From the NCBI RefSeq assembly GCF_002796985.1, contig NZ_PEKX01000002.1, positions 310,001 to 374,000 on the forward strand: 64,000 nucleotides of DNA. The letters run 5' to 3'. The DNA comes from Pseudomonas sp. (GTDB lineage: Bacteria; Pseudomonadota; Gammaproteobacteria; Pseudomonadales; Pseudomonadaceae). The position numbers and the translations under genes are program-made. Each line of letters starts with the position of its first letter. Within the stretch, counting starts at the first letter, position 1. Below, piece after piece: positions 24,497-33,994 of the stretch. Below the pieces are notes generated by a model, which was not told where the DNA came from, searched no databases, and worked only from the letters and a program-made list of their open reading frames with translations.

Positions 24497-25822
24497 TCAG
24501 GCTCCAGCGATCTTGCGGCCCCACTCGCCAGCCACGGCGATCAGGCGCTCTTCGTCCAGTCGGGTGAGCTTGCCGTCGTCCAGCAGTTGTTTACCGCCGA
24601 CCCATACGTGGCGCACGCAGTCGCGGCCGCTGGCGTAGATGAGCTGGGAAACTGGTTCGTAGACCGGCTGCTGGGCCAGGCCGGAGAGGTCGAAAGCGGT
24701 CAGGTCGGCGGCTTTGCCCAGTTCCAGGCTGCCGGTTTCCTGCTCCATGCCCAGTGCGCGGGCGCCGTTCAGGGTGGCCATGCGCAGGGCGCGGTGGGCG
24801 TCCAGTGCGGTGGCCTGGCCGGCAACGGCCTTGGCCAGCAGCGCGGCAGTACGGGTTTCGCCGAGCAGGTCCAGGTCATTGTTGCTGGCCGCGCCATCGG
24901 TGCCGATGGCGACGTTGACGCCGGCTTGCCACAGCCGTTCCACCGGGCAGAAGCCACTGGCCAGCTTGAGGTTGGATTCGGGGCAGTGCACCACCGAGCT
25001 GTTGGTCTCCACCAACATCGCCAGGTCCTCGTCATTTACCTGGGTCATGTGCACGGCCTGGAAGCGCGGGCCGAGCAGGCCGAGGCGATGCAGGCGCGCC
25101 AGAGGTCGCTCGCCGTGCTTCTCCAGCGCCTGCTGGACCTCGAAGGCGGTCTCGTGGACGTGCATGTGGATGCCGGCATCCAGTTCCTCGGCGAGCATCA
25201 GAATGTTTTCCAGCTTGTCGTCGCTGACCGTGTAGGGGGCGTGCGGGCCGAAGGCCACCTTGACGCGCGGGTGGTGCTTGAGGTCGTCGCGCAGCGCCAG
25301 GCCCTGGCGGATCGCCTCGTCGGCGTCGCGCGAGCCGGGTACCGGGAAGTCGAGTACGGGCACGCTGATCTGCGCGCGTACGCCAGTCTTGTGCACCACC
25401 TCGCAGGCGACCTGCGGGAAGAAGTACATGTCCGAGAAACAGGTGATGCCGCCCTTGAGCTGCTCAGCAATCGCCAGCTCGGTGCCGTCGCGGACGAAGT
25501 CCTCGCCAACCCACTTGGCTTCCGCCGGCCAGATGTGTTCCTGCAGCCAGGTCATCAGCGCCAGGTCGTCCGCCAGGCCGCGGAACAGGCTCATCGCCGC
25601 GTGGCCGTGGGCGTTGATCAGGCCGGGGGAGAGCAGCATGCCCGGCAGTTCGCGGGTTTCCGTGGCCGGGTGGCGCAGCGCTTCGGTGCGTGGCGCGAGC
25701 AGGGCGATGCGGCCGTCGCGGATGCCCAGGCCGTGATCGCGCAGGACGACGCCGGCGGGCTCCACGGGGACGATCCAGGTGGGGAAGAGCAGCAGGTCGA
25801 GCGGGGCTTTTTCGGTCGGCAT
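24497..25822 (-). CDS. mtaD: 5-methylthioadenosine / S-adenosylhomocysteine deaminase
   Basis: A 441-residue amidohydrolase of the TRZ/ATZ type. Metal-binding motifs are NAHGHAAMSLFRGLADDL near residue 70, HMHVHET, and the Asp in IGTDGAASNND. In P. aeruginosa the equivalent PA3170 deaminates methylthioadenosine to methylthioinosine, the first step of an unusual salvage route. I chose ATG 25822 (MPTEKAPLDLL); the 70 residues upstream in frame overlap the mtnA leader. It is divergent from mtnA, which acts later in the same route. Confidence 0.88.
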   Translation of the reverse strand: MPTEKAPLDLLLFPTWIVPVEPAGVVLRDHGLGIRDGRIALLAPRTEALRHPATETRELPGMLLSPGLINAHGHAAMSLFRGLADDLALMTWLQEHIWPAEAKWVGEDFVRDGTELAIAEQLKGGITCFSDMYFFPQVACEVVHKTGVRAQISVPVLDFPVPGSRDADEAIRQGLALRDDLKHHPRVKVAFGPHAPYTVSDDKLENILMLAEELDAGIHMHVHETAFEVQQALEKHGERPLARLHRLGLLGPRFQAVHMTQVNDEDLAMLVETNSSVVHCPESNLKLASGFCPVERLWQAGVNVAIGTDGAASNNDLDLLGETRTAALLAKAVAGQATALDAHRALRMATLNGARALGMEQETGSLELGKAADLTAFDLSGLAQQPVYEPVSQLIYASGRDCVRHVWVGGKQLLDDGKLTRLDEERLIAVAGEWGRKIAGA

Positions 25823-25973
25823 GAAGCGCATCCTGGGCGCGTTGATAAAGGGCCGGAGTATAGCCGAGCACCAGGGCTTCAGGCTCGGTATACTCGGCCG
25901 TTTCCCCGGGTTTCGGGGGGATTTCCGTGGTGCCGGAGCGGCCCGCGATTCCATTGAGATGAAGAGGTGTTCC

Positions 25974-27050
25974 ATGCGTGAGCGACTGTTGGCGGCCGAA
26001 CGGGTCACGGCCATTGATTGGCGCAAGGGCACACTCCGACTGCTGGACCAGCGCCTGCTGCCGCTGGAGGAAACCTGGCTGTCCTACGAAACCGCCGAAG
26101 GCGTAGCCGACGCCATTCGCCAGATGGTCGTGCGCGGTGCGCCCGCCATCGGCATTGCTGCTGCCTATGGCCTGGTGCTGGGCTTGCGCGCCCGCGTGGC
26201 GGCTGGCGGTGACTGGCGTGCGGCGCTGGAGGAAGACTTCACCGTGTTGGCCGAGTCGCGTCCGACCGCGGTCAACCTGTTCTGGGCGCTAAATCGCATG
26301 CGCGACCGCCTGGAGCGTCTGAAACCGGGTGACAACCCGCTGCCGCTGCTGGAAGCCGAGGCCGTGGCGATCCACGAAAGTGACCGTGAGGCGAACCTGA
26401 CCATGGCCCAGTTGGGCGTGGATCTGATTCGCAAACACCATGGCGGCCCGCAGAAGATCCTCACCCACTGCAACACCGGCGCCTTGGCCACCGGTGGCTT
26501 TGGCACTGCGCTGGGCGTGCTGCGAGCAGCGCACCTGGAAGGGCTGATCGAGCGCGTCTACGCCGACGAGACCCGCCCCTGGCTGCAGGGTGCCCGCCTG
26601 ACTGCCTGGGAGCTGGCCAACGAAGGTGTGCCGGTGACGCTCAACGTGGATGCCGCTGCAGCGCACCTGATGAAGACTCAGAGCATTACCTGGGTCATCG
26701 TTGGCGCTGACCGCATCACCGCCAATGGCGACGTGGCCAACAAGATCGGCACCTACCAGTTGGCAGTCACCGCCATGCACCACGGCGTGCGCTTCATGGT
26801 GGTGGCGCCCAGTTCGACCATCGACATGGGCCTGGAGAGCGGCGAGGACATCCCGATCGAAGAGCGTGACGGTCGCGAACTCCTGGAAATCGGCGGCAAA
26901 CGTATTGCGGCTGACGTCGAAACCTTCAATCCGGTGTTCGATGTGACCCCTGCCGACCTGATCGACGCCATCGTGACCGAGCGCGGCGTTGTCGAGCGCC
27001 CGGATACCGAGCGCATGGCCCAGTTGATGAGCCGCAAACGCCTGCATTGA
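25974..27050 (+). CDS. mtnA: Methylthioribose-1-phosphate isomerase MtnA
   Basis: A 358-residue enzyme that converts methylthioribose-1-phosphate to methylthioribulose-1-phosphate in methionine salvage. The family features are VRGAPAIGIAAAYG, the catalytic Cys in THCNTGALATGG, YADETRPWLQG, and the catalytic Asp in VGADRITANGDVANKIG. ATG 25974 follows AGAGGTG at about 6 bases. It is divergent from mtaD across 151 bases and upstream of gyrA, as in P. aeruginosa. Confidence 0.96.
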   Translation: MRERLLAAERVTAIDWRKGTLRLLDQRLLPLEETWLSYETAEGVADAIRQMVVRGAPAIGIAAAYGLVLGLRARVAAGGDWRAALEEDFTVLAESRPTAVNLFWALNRMRDRLERLKPGDNPLPLLEAEAVAIHESDREANLTMAQLGVDLIRKHHGGPQKILTHCNTGALATGGFGTALGVLRAAHLEGLIERVYADETRPWLQGARLTAWELANEGVPVTLNVDAAAAHLMKTQSITWVIVGADRITANGDVANKIGTYQLAVTAMHHGVRFMVVAPSSTIDMGLESGEDIPIEERDGRELLEIGGKRIAADVETFNPVFDVTPADLIDAIVTERGVVERPDTERMAQLMSRKRLH

Positions 27051-27283
27051 CGGGGCCTGCAGCAATTCATCGAGGGGCTTGGGCGAGGGTAGGGTTTGAC
27101 CCTGGCTTGTGGTAAGCTCCGACGGTTCTTGATGGGGCATTTTTTCGGCCCCCACAGCATCGCGGATCAACGTCCAAGTCGTTGATTTGTAGAGAGTCGG
27201 TGGCGCTTTGATGGCGCACCGCGCTCCGCCGGGCTCAGGACGAGCGTGGCGGAGTCCCATTTGAAAAAGGAACCAGGCTTCTC

Positions 27284-30058
27284 ATGGGCGAACTGGCCAA
27301 AGAAATCCTCCCGGTCAACATCGAAGACGAACTCCGACAGTCCTACCTCGATTACGCCATGAGCGTGATCGTCGGTCGTGCCCTGCCCGATGCGCGCGAC
27401 GGCTTGAAGCCCGTGCATCGCCGCGTCCTGTACGCCATGAGCGAGCTGGGCAACGACTGGAACAAGCCCTACAAGAAATCCGCCCGTGTGGTCGGTGACG
27501 TGATCGGTAAGTACCACCCGCACGGCGACACCGCGGTGTACGACACCATCGTCCGCATGGCCCAGCCCTTCTCGCTGCGCTACATGCTGGTCGACGGCCA
27601 GGGCAACTTCGGTTCGGTGGACGGCGACAACGCCGCGGCCATGCGATACACCGAAGTGCGCATGTCCAAGCTGGCCCATGAGCTGCTGGCGGACCTGGAC
27701 AAGGAAACCGTCGACTGGGTGCCCAACTACGACGGCACCGAGCAGATCCCGGCGGTCATGCCGACCAAGATCCCGAACCTGCTGGTCAACGGTTCCAGCG
27801 GTATCGCCGTGGGCATGGCGACCAACATTCCGCCGCATAACCTCACCGAGGTGATCGACGGCTGCCTGGCGCTGATGGACAACCCCGAGCTGTCCATCGA
27901 CGACCTGATGCAGTACATCCCCGGTCCGGACTTCCCGACCGCAGGCATCATCAACGGCCGTGCGGGCATCATCGAGGCCTATCGCACCGGTCGTGGCCGC
28001 ATCTATATCCGTGCCCGTGCCACCATCGAGGACATGGAGAAAGGCGGCAATCGCCAGCAGATCATCATCACCGAGCTGCCTTATCAGCTGAACAAGGCTC
28101 GTCTGATCGAGAAGATCGCCGAGCTGGTGAAAGAGAAGAAGATCGAAGGCATCACCGAGCTGCGCGACGAGTCCGACAAGGACGGCATGCGCGTGGTCAT
28201 CGAGCTGCGTCGCGGCGAAGTGGGCGAAGTCGTCCTCAACAACCTCTACGCCCAGACCCAGCTGCAGAGCGTCTTCGGTATCAACGTGGTGGCCCTGGTC
28301 GATGGCCAGCCGCGCACGATGAACCTCAAGGACATGCTCGAAGTCTTCGTCCGCCACCGCCGTGAAGTGGTGACTCGCCGGACCGTCTACGAGCTGCGCA
28401 AGGCTCGCGAGCGCGGCCACATCCTCGAAGGCCAGGCCGTCGCCCTGTCGAACATCGACCCGGTGATCGAGCTGATCAAGAGCTCGCCGACCCCGGCGGA
28501 AGCCAAGGAACGCCTGATTGCCACCGGCTGGGAATCCAGCGCCGTGGAAGCGATGGTCGAACGCGCTGGCGCCGACGCCTGCCGTCCGGAAGACCTGGAC
28601 CCGCAGTATGGCCTGCGTGACGGCAAGTACTTCCTGTCGCCCGAGCAGGCCCAGGCCATCCTGGAACTGCGCCTGCACCGCCTGACCGGCCTGGAGCACG
28701 AGAAGCTCCTGTCCGAGTACCAGGAAATCCTCACCCTGATCGGCGAGCTGATCCGTATCCTCACCAGCCCCGAGCGCCTGATGGAAGTCATCCGCGAGGA
28801 GCTGGAGAAGGTCAAGGCCGAGTTCGGCGATGCGCGCCGCACCGAGATCGTCGCGTCGCAGATGGACCTGACCATCGCCGACCTGATCACCGAAGAAGAG
28901 CGCGTGGTGACCATCTCCCACGGCGGCTACGCCAAGTCCCAGCCGCTGGCCGCCTACGAGGCCCAGCGTCGCGGTGGCAAGGGCAAGTCGGCCAGTGGCG
29001 TGAAGGACGAGGACTACATCGAACACCTGCTGGTCGCCAACAGCCACGCCACCCTGCTGCTGTTCTCCAGCAAGGGCAAGGTCTACTGGCTGCGTACCTT
29101 CGAGATCCCGGAAGCTTCGCGCACCGCCCGTGGCCGTCCGCTGGTCAACCTGCTGCCGCTGGACGAGGGCGAGCGCATCACCGCGATGCTGCAGATCGAC
29201 CTGGAAGCCGTGCGCGCCCAGTTCGCCGGTGAAGACGGCGATGACGACGACGTGGTCGCCGAGCAGGTCGCCGAAGTGGTGGAAGCCGAAGAGGCCGAAG
29301 AGGGCGACGACGCTGACTTCAGCCAGGACGAGCCGACCGGCGCGTACATCTTCATGGCCACCATGAAAGGCACCGTGAAGAAGACTCCGCTGATCCAGTT
29401 CACCAAGCCGCGCTCCAACGGCCTGATCGCCCTGAAGCTGGAAGAGGGCGATTCGCTGATCGCCGCCGCCATCACCGACGGCTCGAAGGACGTGATGATG
29501 TTCTCCAACGCCGGCAAGGTGATCCGCTTCAAGGAAAGCAAGGTGCGCATCATGGGCCGTAACGCCCGTGGCGTGCGCGGCATGCGCCTGGTCGAAGGCC
29601 AGCGCATCATCTCCATGCTGATCCCCGAGTGCCGCGAAGCGCAGATCCTCAGCGCCTCCGAGCGCGGTTACGGCAAGCGCACGCCGCTGGCCGATTACCC
29701 GCGTCGCGGTCGTGGTGGCCAGGGCGTGATCGCCATGGTGATCAACGAGCGTAACGGCAACCTGGTAGGCGCCATCCAGGTGCTGGACGGTGAGGAGATC
29801 ATGCTGATTTCCGACCAGGGCACCCTGGTACGTACCCGTGTCGACGAAGTCCGTGGCGCCGGTCGTAACACCCAGGGCGTAATCCTCATCAAGCTGGCCG
29901 CCGACGAGACCGTCGTGGGCCTGGAGCGGGTGCAGGAACCTACCGTCGTGGAAGAAGACGTCATCGAAGGCGAGAGCGTCGAAGGCGAAGTGTCTGACGA
30001 GAACCCAGAAGCAGGCGAAGCTGCGGCGGAAGAAGCCCCGCAGGCCAGCGAAGACTGA
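27284..30058 (+). CDS. gyrA: DNA gyrase subunit A
   Basis: A 924-residue type II topoisomerase subunit that cleaves and rejoins DNA during supercoiling. Catalytic Tyr is Y122 (AAMRYTE). Quinolone-determining residues are T83 and D87 (HPHGDTAVYDT), the susceptible form. Six C-terminal beta-pinwheel blades include GYG-type motifs. Between blades, near residue 645-685, there is an acidic insert (EDGDDDDVV to EEAEEGDDADF), and the protein ends in an acidic tail, both seen in P. aeruginosa GyrA. AAGGA lies 13 bases before the ATG, a rather long spacing. Confidence 0.98.
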   Translation: MGELAKEILPVNIEDELRQSYLDYAMSVIVGRALPDARDGLKPVHRRVLYAMSELGNDWNKPYKKSARVVGDVIGKYHPHGDTAVYDTIVRMAQPFSLRYMLVDGQGNFGSVDGDNAAAMRYTEVRMSKLAHELLADLDKETVDWVPNYDGTEQIPAVMPTKIPNLLVNGSSGIAVGMATNIPPHNLTEVIDGCLALMDNPELSIDDLMQYIPGPDFPTAGIINGRAGIIEAYRTGRGRIYIRARATIEDMEKGGNRQQIIITELPYQLNKARLIEKIAELVKEKKIEGITELRDESDKDGMRVVIELRRGEVGEVVLNNLYAQTQLQSVFGINVVALVDGQPRTMNLKDMLEVFVRHRREVVTRRTVYELRKARERGHILEGQAVALSNIDPVIELIKSSPTPAEAKERLIATGWESSAVEAMVERAGADACRPEDLDPQYGLRDGKYFLSPEQAQAILELRLHRLTGLEHEKLLSEYQEILTLIGELIRILTSPERLMEVIREELEKVKAEFGDARRTEIVASQMDLTIADLITEEERVVTISHGGYAKSQPLAAYEAQRRGGKGKSASGVKDEDYIEHLLVANSHATLLLFSSKGKVYWLRTFEIPEASRTARGRPLVNLLPLDEGERITAMLQIDLEAVRAQFAGEDGDDDDVVAEQVAEVVEAEEAEEGDDADFSQDEPTGAYIFMATMKGTVKKTPLIQFTKPRSNGLIALKLEEGDSLIAAAITDGSKDVMMFSNAGKVIRFKESKVRIMGRNARGVRGMRLVEGQRIISMLIPECREAQILSASERGYGKRTPLADYPRRGRGGQGVIAMVINERNGNLVGAIQVLDGEEIMLISDQGTLVRTRVDEVRGAGRNTQGVILIKLAADETVVGLERVQEPTVVEEDVIEGESVEGEVSDENPEAGEAAAEEAPQASED

Positions 30059-30072
30059 AAGCGAGAGTGGAT

Positions 30073-31158
30073 GTGAGCAAGCGAGCCTTTAACTTCTGCG
30101 CCGGTCCCGCGGCGCTTCCCACCGCTGTGCTGGAGCGCGCCCGCGCCGAACTGCTGGATTGGCAGGGCAAGGGTCTGTCGGTCATGGAAATGAGCCACCG
30201 TAGCGACGACTACGTGGCCATTGCCGAGAAGGCCGAGCAGGACCTGCGCGACCTGATGAGCGTGCCGTCGAACTACAAGGTGCTGTTCCTGCAAGGCGGC
30301 GCCAGCCAGCAGTTCGCCGAGATCCCGCTGAATCTGCTGCCCGAAGACGGTGTGGCGGACTACGTGGAAACCGGCATCTGGTCGAAGAAGGCCATCGAAG
30401 AGGCTCGTCGTTACGGCAACGTCAACGTGGTTGCCAGCGCATCCAAGTACGACTACTTCGCCATCCCCGGCCAGAACGAGTGGAACCTGTCCAAGGACGC
30501 CGCCTACCTGCACTACGCGTCCAACGAAACCATCGGCGGCCTGGAGTTCGACTGGACTCCTGAAGTTGGCGACGTCCCGCTGGTGGTGGACATGTCTTCG
30601 GACATCCTCTCTCGCCCGACCGACGTGTCGAAGTTCGGCCTGATCTACGCCGGCGCGCAGAAGAACATCGGCCCGTCGGGGCTGGTGGTCGTCATCGTTC
30701 GTGAGGACCTGCTGGGCCGCGCCCGCAGCTCCTGCCCGACCATGCTCAACTACAAGGTCGCGGCCGATAACGGCTCCATGTACAACACTCCGGCGACCTA
30801 TTCCTGGTACCTCTCCGGCCTGGTCTTCGAGTGGTTGAAGGAGCAGGGCGGCGTCGATGCCATGGAGCAGCGCAACCGCGCCAAGAAAGACATGCTGTAC
30901 GGCTTCATCGACAACAGCGACTTCTACACCAACCCGATCCAGCCCAGCGCCCGTTCCTGGATGAACGTGCCGTTCCGCCTGGCCGACGAGAAGCTCGACA
31001 AGGCCTTCCTCGAAGGCGCCGACGCGCGCGGCCTGCTCAACCTGAAAGGCCACCGTTCGGTGGGCGGCATGCGTGCCTCCATCTATAACGCCCTGGGCCT
31101 GGACGCCATCGAGGCGCTGGTCGGCTACATGGCCGAGTTCGAGAAGGAGCACGGCTGA
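30073..31158 (+). CDS. serC: Phosphoserine aminotransferase SerC
   Basis: A 361-residue PLP enzyme that makes phosphoserine from 3-phosphohydroxypyruvate and also acts in pyridoxal phosphate synthesis. The PLP Lys is in YAGAQKNIGPSG; MEMSHRSDDY and GHRSVGGMRASIYN are typical. GTG 30073 gives the standard start MSKRAFNFCAGP; the frame also opens at GTG 30067. It opens the serC-pheA-hisC-tyrA/aroA-cmk-rpsA supraoperon, 14 bases after gyrA, and overlaps pheA by one base. Confidence 0.96.
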   Translation: MSKRAFNFCAGPAALPTAVLERARAELLDWQGKGLSVMEMSHRSDDYVAIAEKAEQDLRDLMSVPSNYKVLFLQGGASQQFAEIPLNLLPEDGVADYVETGIWSKKAIEEARRYGNVNVVASASKYDYFAIPGQNEWNLSKDAAYLHYASNETIGGLEFDWTPEVGDVPLVVDMSSDILSRPTDVSKFGLIYAGAQKNIGPSGLVVVIVREDLLGRARSSCPTMLNYKVAADNGSMYNTPATYSWYLSGLVFEWLKEQGGVDAMEQRNRAKKDMLYGFIDNSDFYTNPIQPSARSWMNVPFRLADEKLDKAFLEGADARGLLNLKGHRSVGGMRASIYNALGLDAIEALVGYMAEFEKEHG

Positions 31159-32255
31159 TGAGCGACGCTGACCAGCTCAAGGCTTTGCGCGTACGCATCG
31201 ACAGCCTCGACGAGAAGATCCTCGAGCTGATCAGCGAACGTGCCCAGTGCGCCACCGACGTGGCGCGCGTGAAAATGGCTGCCCTGTCCGAAGGCGAGAA
31301 GCCGGTGTTCTACCGGCCCGAGCGCGAGGCGTGGGTGCTCAAGCACATCATGGAGCTGAACAAGGGCCCGCTGGACAACGAGGAAGTCGCGCGTCTGTTC
31401 CGCGAGATCATGTCCTCCTGCCTGGCCCTGGAGCAGCCGCTCAAGATCGCCTATCTCGGCCCGGAAGGCACCTTCACCCAGGCGGCGGCGCTCAAGCACT
31501 TCGGTCACGCGGTGATCAGCACGCCGATGGCCGCCATCGACGAAGTGTTCCGCGAAGTCGCTGCCGGTGCGGTGAACTTCGGCGTGGTGCCGGTGGAAAA
31601 CTCCACCGAGGGTGCGGTCAACCACACCCTCGACAGCTTCCTCGAGCACGACATGGTGATCTGTGGTGAGGTCGAGCTGCGCATCCACCACCACCTGCTG
31701 GTGGGCGAGAACACCAAGACCAACAACATCACCCGCATCTATTCCCACGCCCAGTCCCTGGCCCAGTGCCGCAAGTGGCTGGACGCGCACTACCCGAATG
31801 TCGAGCGCGTGGCGGTTTCGAGCAACGCCGATGCCGCCAAGCGGGTGAAGAGCGAGTGGAACAGCGCGGCTATCGCCGGCGACATGGCGGCCAGCCTGTA
31901 CGGCCTGGACAAGCTGCACGAGAAGATCGAGGACCGCCCGGACAACTCCACGCGCTTCCTCATGATCGGCAACCAGGAAGTGCCGCCCACCGGCGATGAC
32001 AAGACTTCCATCATCGTCTCCATGCGCAACAAGCCGGGCGCGCTGCACGAGCTGCTGGTGCCGTTCCATAACAACGGCATCGACCTGACCCGCATCGAGA
32101 CCCGCCCGTCGCGCAGCGGCAAGTGGACCTACGTGTTCTTCATCGACTTCGTCGGCCACCACAAGGACCCGCTGATCAAGGACGTGCTGGAAAAGATCAA
32201 CAGCGAAGCCGTTGCCCTGAAGGTGCTGGGCTCGTACCCGAAGGCTGTGCTTTGA
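31158..32255 (+). CDS. pheA: Bifunctional chorismate mutase / prephenate dehydratase
   Basis: A 365-residue P-protein for phenylalanine synthesis. An AroQ chorismate mutase domain occupies about 1-90 (LKALRVRIDSLDEKILELI), then prephenate dehydratase at about 95-275 (AYLGPEGTFTQ, VPVENSTEGAVN), then an ACT domain (MRNKPGALHELL, ETRPSRSGKW) that senses phenylalanine. It overlaps the serC stop by one base (TGATG) and is followed one base later by cysC. Confidence 0.97.
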   Translation: MSDADQLKALRVRIDSLDEKILELISERAQCATDVARVKMAALSEGEKPVFYRPEREAWVLKHIMELNKGPLDNEEVARLFREIMSSCLALEQPLKIAYLGPEGTFTQAAALKHFGHAVISTPMAAIDEVFREVAAGAVNFGVVPVENSTEGAVNHTLDSFLEHDMVICGEVELRIHHHLLVGENTKTNNITRIYSHAQSLAQCRKWLDAHYPNVERVAVSSNADAAKRVKSEWNSAAIAGDMAASLYGLDKLHEKIEDRPDNSTRFLMIGNQEVPPTGDDKTSIIVSMRNKPGALHELLVPFHNNGIDLTRIETRPSRSGKWTYVFFIDFVGHHKDPLIKDVLEKINSEAVALKVLGSYPKAVL

Positions 32256-32256
32256 C

Positions 32257-32856
32257 ATGCAGCGCGATGCCCGTTGGCGGTCCCTGACCGTCGATTGCGC
32301 AGGCCGCGCGGGGCTCAAGGCCCAGCGGCCCGGTCTGGTCTGGCTGACGGGTCTGAGCGGTTCCGGCAAGTCGACGCTGGCCGATGCTCTGGAGCAGAGG
32401 CTGCACGCGGCCGGTCGACATACCTACCTGCTCGATGGCGATAACCTTCGCCACGGCCTGAGCCGGGATCTGGGGTTCGCTGCCGAGGACCGCAGCGAGA
32501 ATATCCGCCGGGTTGGCGAGGTGTCCGCGCTCATGGTGGATGCAGGTCTGCTCACCATCGCTGCGCTCATCTCGCCGTTTCGCGCGGATCGCGACAGGGT
32601 TCGCGAGCTGTTGCCCGAGCGCTTCGTCGAAGTTCACGTTTCCACCCCCCTGAAGGTGTGCGAGGAGCGTGATCCCAAAGGGCTCTACCGCAAGGCGCGA
32701 GCCGGCGAGCTCAAGGAGTTCACCGGTATCGATTCGCCGTTCGAGGTACCGCGGGCTGCCGAACTGACCATTGATACCTCCACGCTGTCGGTCGAGGAAG
32801 CCGTCGACCGCATCTGCAATTACATGGCGGCCGCCGGCTACATCGACTCATTCTGA
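32257..32856 (+). CDS. cysC: Stand-alone adenylylsulfate (APS) kinase CysC
   Basis: A 199-residue APS kinase, close to the 201 of E. coli CysC, that phosphorylates APS to PAPS. It has the P-loop GLSGSGKS (32-39), DGDNLRHGL, SENIRRVGE, ALISPFRADRD and GLYRKARAGELKEFTG, so it looks fully active. It lies between pheA (gap one base) and hisC (gap 25 bases). In P. aeruginosa pheA and hisC2 are neighbours and CysC is fused to CysN elsewhere, so this appears to be an extra gene. It uses more AGG, CGA and GAT codons than its neighbours, consistent with later arrival. Confidence 0.92.
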   Translation: MQRDARWRSLTVDCAGRAGLKAQRPGLVWLTGLSGSGKSTLADALEQRLHAAGRHTYLLDGDNLRHGLSRDLGFAAEDRSENIRRVGEVSALMVDAGLLTIAALISPFRADRDRVRELLPERFVEVHVSTPLKVCEERDPKGLYRKARAGELKEFTGIDSPFEVPRAAELTIDTSTLSVEEAVDRICNYMAAAGYIDSF

Positions 32857-32881
32857 GCGGCCCCACTCGAGAGAGATGTCC

Positions 32882-33994
32882 ATGAGCTGTGATTTCCTTG
32901 CCCTGGCCCAGCCGGGCGTGCAGAAGCTTTCCCCCTACGTGCCCGGCAAGCCGGTCGATGAACTGGCCCGCGAGCTGAAGCTCGATCCCGCCGGTATCGT
33001 CAAGCTGGCCAGCAACGAGAACCCGCTGGGCCCTAGCCCGAAGGTCCTCGAAGCCATTCGCGCCGAACTGGCCGAGCTGACCCGCTACCCCGACGGCAAC
33101 GGCTTCGAGCTGAAGAGCCGACTGGCCGCCCGTTGCGGCGTCGAGACCACGCAGGTCACCCTCGGCAACGGCTCCAACGACATCCTCGACCTGGTCGCCC
33201 GTGCTTATCTGGCACCCGGCCTGAACGCCGTGTTCAGCCAGTACGCCTTCGCTGTCTACCCGATCTCCACCCAGGCCGTCGGCGCCCAGGGCAAGGTCGT
33301 GCCGGCGAAAGACTGGGGGCATGATCTGGAAGCCATGCTGGCGGCCATCGACGCCAACACCCGCGTGGTCTTCATCGCCAACCCGAACAATCCCACCGGG
33401 ACCTGGTTCGGCCCGGACGCGCTGGAGCGCTTCCTGTCGCAGGTTCCGGAGAGCGTCCTGGTGGTGCTCGATGAGGCCTACATCGAGTACGCCGAGGGCG
33501 AAGAGCTGCCGGATGGCCTGAAATACCTGGCCCGCTACCCGAACCTGCTGGTCTCGCGCACCTTCTCCAAGGCCTACGGCCTGGCGTCACTGCGCGTTGG
33601 CTACGCGATCTCCTCGGCGCAGGTCGCCGACGTGCTCAATCGCGTGCGCCAGCCGTTCAACGTCAACAGCCTGGCCCTGGCCGCTGCCTGCGCCGCCCTG
33701 GATGACGCGCAGTACCTGGCCGAAGGCAAGCGCATCAACGATGAAGGCATGGCCCAGCTGGAAAGCGGCCTGCGCGCGCTGGACTTGCAGTGGATTCCCT
33801 CCAAGGGCAACTTCATTGCCGTGGACCTCAAGCGCGATGCCGGCCCGGTCTACCAGGCCCTGCTCGCCGAGGGCGTGATTGTTCGTCCAGTCGGCGGCTA
33901 CGGCATGCCGCAGCACCTGCGCATCTCCATCGGCCTGCCGGCGGAGAACGCCCGCTTCCTCGTAGCGCTGGCCAAGGTGCTCGCTCGTGCCTGA
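32882..33994 (+). CDS. hisC: Histidinol-phosphate aminotransferase (HisC2-type)
   Basis: A 370-residue class I/II PLP aminotransferase. PLP Lys is in SRTFSKAYGLASLRVGY; KLASNENPLGPSP and NPNNPTGTWFG are typical. Within an aromatic operon HisC2-type enzymes probably act on imidazole-acetol or aromatic keto acids. ATG 32882 (MSCDFLALAQPG) matches the P. aeruginosa HisC2 start; an ATG six bases earlier is possible. It overlaps the tyrA-aroA start by eight bases. Confidence 0.93.
   Translation: MSCDFLALAQPGVQKLSPYVPGKPVDELARELKLDPAGIVKLASNENPLGPSPKVLEAIRAELAELTRYPDGNGFELKSRLAARCGVETTQVTLGNGSNDILDLVARAYLAPGLNAVFSQYAFAVYPISTQAVGAQGKVVPAKDWGHDLEAMLAAIDANTRVVFIANPNNPTGTWFGPDALERFLSQVPESVLVVLDEAYIEYAEGEELPDGLKYLARYPNLLVSRTFSKAYGLASLRVGYAISSAQVADVLNRVRQPFNVNSLALAAACAALDDAQYLAEGKRINDEGMAQLESGLRALDLQWIPSKGNFIAVDLKRDAGPVYQALLAEGVIVRPVGGYGMPQHLRISIGLPAENARFLVALAKVLARA

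Noticed and set aside
27081..27121. Possible gyrA promoter at TTGACC 27096
   Set aside because: No -10 box at a suitable distance; the nearest TAAGCT is only 11 bases away.
27167..29047. 626-codon open frame antisense to gyrA
   Set aside because: GC-rich coding DNA gives long antisense frames; the translation has no family features and gyrA is certain.
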